64,000 nucleotides of DNA, taken from NCBI RefSeq assembly GCF_958979055.1, contig NC_084889.1, forward strand, positions 17,985,761 to 18,049,760. Reading direction: 5' to 3'. The stretch is from Alnus glutinosa. Lineage: Eukaryota > Streptophyta > Magnoliopsida > Fagales > Betulaceae. Of this stretch, positions 21,269 through 30,673 are shown piece after piece (the first letter of the stretch is position 1; each line of letters opens with the position of its first letter). The notes beneath the pieces are model-generated. The model was not told the origin of the DNA. It ran no database searches and saw nothing but the letters and a program-made list of their open reading frames with translations. Both the position numbers and the translations under genes were made by a program.

Positions 21269-22864
21269 GTAAGTCTGCTTGTAGGCTTGTTTTTAATGTG
21301 TTAAAACTCATCTGATTTGCTGTTTCTTTCTTTTTGATAATGGACAATGACAGAGTTACTCTAGAATTCTGCAATCATACCAGAAGCTCGACAAGTGATC
21401 AAGAAAGAAGAATTTGATATTGCTCGAGGTTAAAATACTTACAAGCGATTATGAAGATCTGCAGTTATATGGTCTCAAAACACATAGGAAAACACCAACT
21501 CCTTTGTTCACTATAGGTTTTTAGGCTTGGAGCTTGGTGTTGGGGGCTAAAGTTTTTTAGTTGATTTCATTTTGTCCAAGCTATAATTTGTGGTTGTATT
21601 GCATATGGATAAATACTTTAAACTTGGTGTTGTAGTATGTTGGTAGGTTTTACACTTGTTTGTAGTTAACGGTAGTGTTGGTTTGTTGTTATTTTTTAGA
21701 TTATGGTACACGTAATTTCTGTTAGTGTTTGTAATAGGTGTTAGGTATTGTGCCATGCACACAAATCAATTGATGTTTTCTTCATGTATAAGAATTACAT
21801 TATTTTGAAAAGTTGTGTTGTTTCAATTGATATTATCTTAACGTATAAGAACTATTAACAAGTGTTTGTTAAAATGAACAAATGGATATACATCTTAATT
21901 TTATCTTATTTTCATCAAACGCACTAGCAAATATGATTTCATGCTCATGACAAATTCACTATATAAACATTTATGTCTAACGGACAATAAGTAGATGGCT
22001 GAGCAAACCAATTTGATCATTTTTCCAATCTTAAAGCTGCAAATACTCAAACAAATAGATAAATGTTTTTCAACTTTCTTGCTAAATATACTTGCTGCAG
22101 ACGCAACAGTTCCAATTGAAAAGCTTTAAAAAAAGATGTGCACTGCCATCGATCTAACAAGCTACCACCATAAAGTGAAGATATGTGTTTGTCACATTGA
22201 TAAAATTAAAACCCCCATGCACACAACACATAAGACAACAAAAATTCATTGGAATTCATTACATATAAGACAAAAATCCATTGGAATTCATTACAAACAG
22301 ACAAGAACCAAGTTCACAAGCATAATGTTTCCAAGCTTACAAGAAAACGTTAAAAATAAGAGAAAAGCGACGAGTCCAGAAACAATTAGAATGCTTCATC
22401 TGAAAAAGGGTTGGCACCTACAACTTTGTTATAGGCTTTAGATTTACCTACTCCAAGAAAAATAAATCTTGAAATTGCCTAACGGTTAGTCACTATTTTC
22501 TCTGAATGCTTCTCAGTTGCTACATCATTGATACATCACTCATTCAGTTGCTCACAAGAATGATATCATAAGAGAATATCGTTTCATGTATTCCAATAAT
22601 AATATGATCACCTAAAACATGAAAGATCACGTTAGGCAATAAAAACGATGTAATATCAACTTTGCAGGTAATGCTTAAAAACTAACCACTTACAGGAAGT
22701 AAATGAGATCTCCAAATAATTTAAGTTAATTAGTGGATACCATAAAGATTAATATACAACTTGCATGTAGATTTAATCTTACTGTATGAATCTTCCTTTG
22801 CCAAAATGACTTGATTCTATCTCATATCTATTAAAGGGACGGGTGGAGAAAAGCTTAACTATGA
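21269..22864. other. Non-coding stretch between NudC and UFD1 fragments
   Basis: It is AT-rich with no recognisable exon. A small near-repeat (AAAATTCATTGGAATTCATTACA) occurs twice near 22239-22292. I see nothing else to name. Confidence 0.5.
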
Positions 22865-23919
22865 TTATCCTTCCAGTGAATACTTTTTCCCAGTGAATTC
22901 TTGAAACTTTGGCTCTTCCATCTTCTGCGGCAGCTCTTGATTGCTGTTCTTTGGGGCAACCCGAACATTACAAAAACCAATCAGTTTTTGCACCAGTTAT
23001 ACAAAATAAGAATTAAAAAAAATAAAAACGAGGGAGCTTTATTACAAGACAAGAAAGACGTACTTTTGGTGCTTCCTTTCCAGGTTTGTTTGCATTTGAA
23101 CCAAACACAAGCCTTCCAGAGAGTTGATGTGAGGCAGGATTTGTTGGCTTAGAATAATTGGATCCATTTTGACCCTCTGGTTGGTCGTGCTTAAGCATGG
23201 GAGAAGAAGCTGATGCAGCTGATTGTGTCAAGGGTTTTCCATCCAAACGTCTCCCAGAACCAGTGAATGGGCTGATCTTTCCAACCTGCAAATGAACATT
23301 GAGGTAAGATATGAGAGAAGAGTAACACGTGCGCACACAGTGAACAAGGTTGTTGCCAAGGTAGATATGAAAATGGCAAATTGACTAACATAGCTTTGGG
23401 GTTGGAGATATCTAAGAAGTCCTTGGTGTGGGGCTGCAGCATCATATATGTTCCTTTGCAAGGCTGGCATTCTTCACTTGTACTACGTCTCCCTCTTGTA
23501 GGAGCACGTTTTTAATCATCTAGCAGTGAAAAAAACAAAAGTCAGCACTAAATAAGAGGCAAAACATCAGGAGAACCACAGCAATTTTAGAAGATCAAAG
23601 AGAGAAAAGCATACCCAGCATGGTAAATATATCAGTCCCTCATCAGCAACAAATTCTAGGGCTCGCTAAAAGCAAACCTGACATGCAAAAGCGTTAGGAA
23701 ACAGAAAGGACAGGTTAAAAATAGATAAATTACTGACTTACCAAGGCGATCAAGAGCTGAGGGAGGCATAATAACTGGAAGCAAAACGAAGCCTCATAAG
23801 TAATACTTCAGCTTTAAGAACTATCAAGAATTAAGAGAAAATAAACATATAAACAGAGGATATTGTCACAGAATTGGTCTAGCAGTAAACGTACTTTTAT
23901 CACCCTTTTCCAAATGTGC
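22865..23919 (-). pseudogene. UFD1-like gene fragments (ubiquitin fusion degradation 1), exons missing
   Basis: Six minus-strand exon-like pieces read as plant UFD1, the CDC48/p97 partner in ubiquitin-dependent degradation. In order they are: AHLEKGDK (23895-23919), IMPPSALDRL (23742-23774), ALEFVADEGLIYLPCW (23615-23665), MIKNVLLQEGDVVQVKN to LQPHTKDFLDISNPKA (23390-23519), PFTGSGRRLDGKPL to SGRLVFGSN (23064-23285), and EEPKFQEFTGKKYSLEG with a stop (22865 to about 22966). Most have GT/AG borders. Two stretches of the double-psi-barrel domain are missing: between DRL and ALEF, and the long part after NPKA, where only about 104 bases separate the exons. No N-terminal exon is seen up to 25300. 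The last piece lacks a clear acceptor. The gene is therefore a broken copy. Confidence 0.8.
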
Positions 23920-25326
23920 CTGCAAAGATTCAGAGAAATAATAAATTTGGAATAGGAAATCAATAAAAAATCAAGAGCCTAACTAAAGAGTAAATACTAG
24001 ACCAACTCATGTATACAATATGAAAACTAATTATGTGTATAAACCAGTATTTTCCTCTATGTCATGAGTTATTATAAATATCAACTTAGTCAATAATGCA
24101 AATTGGTAAGCTTACAAATCTAACAACCAATTTCAAGAGATTCTTATAATCAGAGTATTGGGATAATTAGTTAGAGTCTAACAGAGATGATTCTGACATT
24201 TCCAATTTAACCAATAGAATTGCTCATAGTAAAGTAAATGAAATTCAGCAATGGCTACTGTCAAACCCTCTTCAATGAAGGAGACAGGGTAACATAGATA
24301 AATCTGTTCAAAAATTGAATTACCGCGGTCTTCATAAGCCTTTAACCATCAAAACAAACAATCGGATGAGTGATCAAAAGCTGAGCTGGGAGCAAAATAT
24401 AAAATTGAAAAGTTTGATAAAGAGAACATATAGGCTCATGAATTGCTACTCACCAAATGATGCTATCACAGAAATAAACCATTGCTGAAATCTTATTCCA
24501 CAAGACATGCAAAAGGCCACTATTTTTTAGTCCATACATTCATGCTAATCGATTGAATTGACCAAGGTTACAACCAATACAAAAGAGAAATCAAATTCTC
24601 CATAGAATTGGGTTCCCACAATTTTTTAAGACTTACATTGTTTTTAAAGATATAATTCAGCAAATGCAAACAACAAAGAATACAACAATGGGTTATTAAC
24701 ATACCATGATTAATGCGCTTGAGAAGTTTCAATAGAAAAAACCATTATCTTTCGGCCATCACAAACACGGAAATTTCAACCAAAAAAAAAATGCTCAACA
24801 ACCATCACCCCCAATTCGGCCCACACTCTCCATTTTCTAATAATTACATACATCAATCACAACTATTCAAAGTTAAACCACAAATGAATACCCCAATTTT
24901 CATAAAGCTTGACAAGAAAATAAAGCAAAAAACCTAAATAAGGTGTTCAAGGGATTAGGGATTCAGACCCCCCAAATCCAGATCTGAGTTTCAAACCCAA
25001 CTAGATTGAGAATAATGGAACTGAGATTCTAGTTTCAAACTAAATAAACCAACAATACAGGGAAATATACAGCATTAGAGTATCCAACAAAAAAAGCAGA
25101 CTTTCTTAGACTAAAATTCTGAATTGATAATCCAAAGGCTAACCCAGCCCAACACATCAACCCAGCATCTACCAACATCAAAGGAAGTGAAGTGCACGTG
25201 TCAGAACTCAAGAGAGAGGAAAGGGGGAGAAAGAGTTTACCTGGAATTTTTTTTTCCCTGCAGTTAGGCTGCTTGCGCATGATTTGTAGAGAGACAACGA
25301 CGAGCTCCTAGATTTGGGCCTGCAAT
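23920..25326. other. Non-coding stretch upstream of the UFD1 fragments
   Basis: It is AT-rich and may hold intron and 5' sequence of the UFD1 copy. I found no exon for the expected N-terminus and no other recognisable gene. Confidence 0.5.
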
Positions 25327-25328
25327 GT

Positions 25329-25359
<31 letters not shown>

Positions 25360-25375
25360 GGGGGGGGGGGGGGGA
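25327..25375. repeat. (GA)n microsatellite followed by a G tract
   Basis: GA repeats with one AAAG break are followed by about 16 G. A GC-richer stretch continues to about 25560. On the minus strand this would be a (CT)n tract, common in plant 5' UTRs, and could be the promoter end of the UFD1 copy. Confidence 0.75.
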
Positions 25376-25777
25376 GACTGACTATAGAGTCGGAGATCTG
25401 CAGTGGCCAGCTCTGGCGCTCCTTATCGGACCTGGTCGGAGATCTGCGTTGCTCGTGGGTGGCGCTCGGTCTGCTGGGTCCGAGTTCAGTGGTTGCCGGT
25501 TGTTGGGTAGCAGTCGGTGGAGAGGGGGGATTTAGGAAATGGGGGGAAATTTTGTAAAGTGAATCTGAAAATGTCGACCCACCCGCGTTTTCAACGATTT
25601 GTTTTTTGTTTTTTAATAAAAAAACAAAAAGCATGCCACATTGGTCAAGAGCCGGACATTAGACAGACTCTTGATGCACGTATAGCATTACACCAACTAT
25701 TCATTGCATTGAAATGCAATTTTCAACACCAATGGAAGTTATTTGCTACTTGTTTTGAAAACAAACAATTAACACTC

Positions 25778-27902
25778 CTTCGTGGCTATAAGATATTTCG
25801 TTCCTGCGCTCCTTTAAATCACCTATTTTTTGCGGATGATTTGGTTATCTTTACTTCAGCTACTTCCAATGAAGCTACTATTATTAAAACCTATATGGAT
25901 AAATATAGCTCCTAGTCTGGACAGTCAGTAAATATTTCTAAATCTACCATTATTTTTAACAAGAACACAGGTGCTTCCACTATCTCTGAAATCCAGGTTA
26001 TTCTTCCATATGTGGCCACTCCAGCTTCTGCCAAACACTTGGGGCTCCTTATGTTGTTTAGTATATCAAAGCATGCATCCTTTCTTGATGTTCTAGATAA
26101 AGTCCAGGGAAAAATTGAAGGTTGGAGATCCAAAACTTTATCTCAGGCAGGCAAAACAGTTCTGGTAAAGGTTGTTTCTTCCGCTATTCCATCCTATGCA
26201 ATGAGTTCTTTCTTGCTTTCATATCATCAACAATTGAACATAGCCTTCAAAAATTTATGGTGGGGTTTTTCTAAGGATAAATCTCGTAACTTATTTCTTA
26301 AATCCTGGAGCTCTTTATGCATGCCAAAGGATAAGGGTGGATTGGGGTTTCAACTTATGAAGGATATTAATTTATCTCTCATTACTAAGCAGCGATGGAA
26401 GATTCTTTCAGATCATGACAGTCTTTGGGTTTCTCTCTTCAAAACGAAATATATCAAGTATGATAATCTCCGATCTTCTCCTCTGAGCTCTGGATCTTTT
26501 ATATGGAATGGTATTAAAGCTATTGTGCCTCTCTTAGCCTCAGGCATGTGTTATATTCCATATATTTCCAGCCAGTTATCAGTTTGGTCTTCTCCTTGAA
26601 TTCCCACTATATCTAATTTCAAGCCTATGCCCTGTGTCCCTACTTTCACTAATCTCTACCCTTTGTTAGTTGCAGATCTCATTTGCCCTTCAACTAGTAC
26701 TTGGAACATGAATATTCTATCTTTTCTGTTCCATCTAGTTACTGTCTTCGAAATTCAGAAAATAAGTATTAGAAATACCAATAATTATCTTCTTTGGACC
26801 CCTTCTTCTTCTGGTTTTTTTTCAACAAAATCTGCTGATCACCTTCTCACCTCAGCTTGTTCTCCAATTATCTCTCCTTTACCAACAACTACTTGGAAAG
26901 CGCTTTGGAAACTCAATCCGAATCATAGATTGCGTTTGTTCCTCTGAAAAATGGTTTGAAATATTATCCCCACAAAGACCCGTATTTCCTATTCCAACCC
27001 CTCTTCCCCAAAGGACACATCTTGTTCTCTTTGTTCCTTCTTGACAGACTCTCTGTTACATTTATTTTTCTCTTGCCCCATAGCTCGAGTAGTCTGGCAA
27101 AATTCATTTTGGCCTATGGATAGCCTTGCTTTACATATTAACTCTATGCCAGATTACTTGTCTATTATTCTGCATCTGGAGACAATTGGGATCCCCATAT
27201 CGGATTCACATCTTTTTCAAATTTTTGCTACTGTCGCATGTGATCAAATTTGGTATGCCAGGAATAAAGCACTACATGAGGAGCTGGTTCCAAATGCTTT
27301 AGTCATATCTTCTACTATTAACAGGATTGTTAAGAACCACCATTCGGCTTGGATCAATAAGCTAGTTCCCCATCAAGCTGTTTGGAAAAAGCCTAGTCCA
27401 CCATTCTACAAGATCAATTATGATACTACTATTCGGCAATCTTTCTCGGCTCAAGCTGCGGTTTGTCGGGATTCCACAGGTTCTATTATTCGATGCTCTA
27501 CTATTATCAGTCTGCCATGTACTGCTGTTTATAGTGAAGCTATTGCAGCCTTATTGGCGGTTCATTTGGCTCTCTTTAAACCTGTCTTAAGTTATCTTGG
27601 AATGAGACTCACTTATAGTTACACTAGCTCTTACTAATCCAGAAATTACGCAAGACTGGAGAATATCGTCTACTGTTTCCCATATTCTATCCATCATTAT
27701 ACTCACAACTAGTTGGTCAGTTAGTCAAGTCAACCGAAGTGCAAAGTTCTGTGCCCATTATGTGGCAAATTGAGCCGCGACTAGATTCTCATCTAACTGC
27801 ATTCCCGTTCTATCTTTTAGCTCTGGTTCCTTTCCTACCTGTTTTGGAAAGGAAAACTCTTCCTCTTTTTTAGTTCCATAATGTTTGGTTTCCTCTTAAG
27901 TA

Positions 27903-27961
<59 letters not shown>
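25778..27961 (+). mobile_element. 5'-truncated LINE with 58-base poly-A tail
   Basis: The element begins inside the RT domain and ends in a run of A (27906-27963, partly shared with the target duplication). The flanks AATTAACACTC (25767-25777) and AATTAACTCTC (27962-27972) match at 10 of 11 bases. Protein pieces read in order: the FADD RT motif near 25837, VKVVSSAIPSYAM, KDKGGLGFQLMKDINLSL, a zf-RVT-like CSLCSFLTDSLLHLFFSC near 27028-27080, and an RNase H-like end (INYDTTIRQ and onward) to about 27600. Several stops break the frame (25914, 26597, 26945). Its long pure poly-A suggests a fairly recent insertion. Confidence 0.9.
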
Positions 27962-27965
<4 letters not shown>

Positions 27966-27972
27966 AACTCTC

Positions 27973-28522
27973 AAATTTTACCTATGAATTCTTAATTGTG
28001 ATTTGTTTGTTTGTTTGTTTGTTTTTTTAATTTTTTTAATTTTTATTTATTTATTTCGGTTTGAAAATCAAATAAAAAATGTCTCCAACAAGTGGTGCAT
28101 GTAAGAAACATATAATTTTTTAATATAATTAAAAAAAGAAGAAGAAGTTGTCTCACATGTTCACATTTGATGACAGTATTATAGTCATAGACAGATAATA
28201 TTTTTTTTTAAACCCAATTTAAAAGAAATTTACGTCCGTATGAATATAACATTCAATCCTTTTATTGGAATGCTTAAAAGTTAATTAAAAAGAAAAAAGA
28301 AATCCATAGTGTCATTTTCCCTAAATTTTGTTTGGCTCTCTAGAAACACAAGAGAATAAAAAAATTTAAGCTCAAAGATATACCAAACTCTGATTTTTAT
28401 TTTACTAAACTCAGTTTGGTATAGCTAAGGTTAAGCTCAAAGTTCAAATAAAGGAATAGACTTCATTCACATTCAAATCTCATGGAAAACATTAAGGAAG
28501 GAACCATTCAAAATTCTAAACG
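27973..28522. other. 3' flank of UGT gene 2
   Basis: It aligns with the 3' flank of UGT gene 1 in the pieces 16738-16855 and 17278-17440, for example CTATGAATTCTTAATTGTGA against CAATGAATTCTAACTGCGA. It has a (TTTG)n run near 28005-28022. No gene is seen. Confidence 0.75.
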
Positions 28523-29914
28523 TCACCTAGCGGCTAGCCGCTTCACGAGCTCATCCAAATCTTTATCCGAGCTCCCTCCTTTGATCGCACCCAAAGCCGC
28601 ATCACTGAGCTTCTTGACTCGGACTCTCTCGGGCCTTGTAGCATTCACAGATTCAGCCAATAGACGAGATAACTCAGTCGACTCAGGAATGTTCTCCATG
28701 TCCTCACCAGCTCTAATTCCCACGCCTAACTGCTCAACCAATAGTTTCGCATTTGTGAACTGGTCCGCACCCATTGGCCACGTCAGCATCACCACCCCCG
28801 CGTCGAGCCCTTCCAGCACCGAGTTCCATCCGCAGTGAGTCAAGAACGCACCCACCGCTCGGTGCCTCAGTATGGCCACCTGTGGGGCCCACCCCTTTAT
28901 CACTAAACCCCTACCCTCCACACGATCTTCGAACCCTTCCGGAATTGCTCCCACATCATCGCCCACGTGTCGCCCACGGCCCACCCCAACGCACAAAATA
29001 AACTGGACCCTACTATGCTCCAAAGCATCAACCAGCACATCCATTTGCTTCCTTGTCAACGACGTACGACTCCCGAAGCACACGTAAACGACCGAATTGT
29101 CATGTCGCGCGCCTAGCCACGTCATAACCTCATGACAGGGCAACGAGCTGGACCCACCTCGCTTAGCAAGTCCTATAAGGCTGTCTTCCGGAGGCAATAA
29201 CGGGCCCACAGCCCAGACTCGATCATGCCCGAGTTCAGCGCGCAGGTGTTGCAAGTAAACTCGTTCCAACTCAGCAAACGAGTTGAAAACGATACCCCAG
29301 CTGGCTATGTCATCGAGCATGTCACTCCTGAAAAGTTCCCAATCTGGGTCTCCTTCCTTACCATTTCTATAATGACGAGAGATCTGCCGCCAAGGAAAAT
29401 CCGGGGAATGAGGGATTTTGGGGAACGATATTGGCGAACCCATGTCATTAGGATCAATTGGTTTGGGTAGGTCTCGCCACACAGATGAAAGAACTGAGAA
29501 GCCAAAGGCACCGGACGGCGAGAAGACGAGACGTCGCACGCCGAGCTCGCAAGCAAGGTGGTGGGTCCAGCCGAGGAAGTAATCGGAGATAATAGCTACA
29601 GGGGGGGAAGGGTGGGAACGGAACCACTGGAGGAGTATAGGATAGTAAAGTTCGCTCATCGCGCGCACCTTAGCAACGCGAGTCTTTCGTGGGGGATCGT
29701 GAACCTCCGGGGCGGAGAGAACCAAGGGTTGGATTGAAGAAGGGTGGATGGAGAGGAGTGGGTGGAGCAAAGGGAGGTTGTCGGGGTTGATCAAAACGGT
29801 GACCGTAAGGCCACGGGCGAGTAACCGGTGGATGAGGTCGAGAAGAGGTATGATGTGACCGGAGTCTGGGTATGGATAGGCAAGGATGTGTGGCCCGGCG
29901 GTAGTGGAAGACAT
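28523..29914 (-). CDS. UDP-glycosyltransferase, UGT89-like (gene 2)
   Basis: A complete intronless frame of 463 residues from the ATG at 29914. The frame stays open four codons further, but only to a TTG; the ATG gives MSSTTAGPHILAYPYP, which lines up with MSTPALHVLAYPYP of gene 1. Catalytic His is H20 in DSGHIIP, likely partner D111 in IISDYFLGW. The PSPG box runs W342 to Q385, with HCGWNS and a final GADQ. It has the same Pro-to-Val change (V375) as gene 1. No break is seen, so it is probably functional. The role is as for gene 1: a cytosolic sugar transferase to a small acceptor, acceptor unknown. The two proteins are clearly paralogous yet differ at many sites, so the duplication is not recent. 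Confidence 0.93.
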   Translation of the reverse strand: MSSTTAGPHILAYPYPDSGHIIPLLDLIHRLLARGLTVTVLINPDNLPLLHPLLSIHPSSIQPLVLSAPEVHDPPRKTRVAKVRAMSELYYPILLQWFRSHPSPPVAIISDYFLGWTHHLACELGVRRLVFSPSGAFGFSVLSSVWRDLPKPIDPNDMGSPISFPKIPHSPDFPWRQISRHYRNGKEGDPDWELFRSDMLDDIASWGIVFNSFAELERVYLQHLRAELGHDRVWAVGPLLPPEDSLIGLAKRGGSSSLPCHEVMTWLGARHDNSVVYVCFGSRTSLTRKQMDVLVDALEHSRVQFILCVGVGRGRHVGDDVGAIPEGFEDRVEGRGLVIKGWAPQVAILRHRAVGAFLTHCGWNSVLEGLDAGVVMLTWPMGADQFTNAKLLVEQLGVGIRAGEDMENIPESTELSRLLAESVNATRPERVRVKKLSDAALGAIKGGSSDKDLDELVKRLAAR

Positions 29915-30007
29915 GGCTGAAATCAAAAAGCTTTTGTTAATGATAGAGGGATTTTTGCTTTTTCAGACTTTGTTCCGACTTTGGATACTTTCTCGCACAT
30001 TCTCGTA

Positions 30008-30021
30008 CGTCATGCATGACG
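30008..30021. promoter_or_regulatory. Inverted TGACG pair upstream of UGT gene 2
   Basis: CGTCATGCATGACG lies about 94-107 bases upstream of the start codon. It is a perfect 14-bp palindrome with the same half-sites and spacing as the site upstream of UGT gene 1. It may bind TGA-type bZIP factors (inference). Confidence 0.5.
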
Positions 30022-30085
30022 ATGTGGGTTATCGTCTTCAATGGGGAATATGCTAAGTTGATGCTTTAAAAAAACTGTCGTTGTA

Positions 30086-30200
30086 TATACAACGTGATAC
30101 AAACATTTGTTCCTCGTACTATATGTTTTTCATTTCTTTACAAACATTTTTTGATAAGTAAAAAGCTAAGTATATATAACAACGTGATACAAACATTTCC
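30086..30200. repeat. Short direct repeat and palindrome near the LTR element
   Basis: ACAACGTGATACAAACATTT occurs at about 30089-30108 and again at 30180-30199. CGTTGTATATACAACG just before the first copy is a perfect palindrome. No gene is present between UGT gene 2 and 30208. Confidence 0.7.
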
Positions 30201-30212
30201 TTCAAAATGTTT

Positions 30213-30659
30213 TGTTGAAGCAATTTCTGTCCGGTGACGTGGCATCATTAAAGACGTCCCTTCGTCTGTGTCTTGGCTTGCAAAACAAGAAAGACCCACC
30301 GGGGGTTGGCCGGCGAAGCCTCCTCCGACGGTCAAGTCAGTCAGGTGTTTGTATGAAGAGGAGAGAAAGAGGGAGAGAGAGAGAGAGAGCTCGAGGGAAT
30401 AATCCCCCCTTTCAATAGTCCTGATACCCCCTTTTATACCTCTGCATGCTATATGTCCATTTTGCCCCTGTCAAGCACAAAACTTTATGTAGACGTCTGA
30501 TATTTTCTATGACCTGATCTGACTGGTCTCATAAATACTAAAGGCTGCTCATGACCAAGGCTCAAGGTCCGGAGACCAAACCGGAGTCCGGAGTCCGGGA
30601 TTCTGTTTGAGGGGCTGATCTGGCCCCACTCTGAGTAGGGGATGAATATTTCCCTAACA
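30213..30659 (-). repeat. 3' LTR of the LARD-like element
   Basis: It is 447 bp long and matches 39661-40109 with few substitutions and two length differences. It contains a (GA)n run and a TTTTATACC word. Confidence 0.92.
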
Positions 30660-30673
30660 ATTACCCCCCAATT
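30660..30673 (-). other. Polypurine tract of the LARD-like element
   Basis: On the minus strand AATTGGGGGGTAAT stands directly before the LTR start TGTTAGGG. It would prime plus-strand synthesis. Confidence 0.75.

Noticed and set aside
20000..25380. The CT run near 20010 and GA run near 25327 as ends of one inverted-repeat transposon
   Set aside because: Sequence next to the two microsatellites does not match in inverted orientation.
29915..29926. Upstream start for UGT gene 2 at 29926
   Set aside because: The codon there is TTG; the first ATG is at 29914 and aligns with the start of gene 1.
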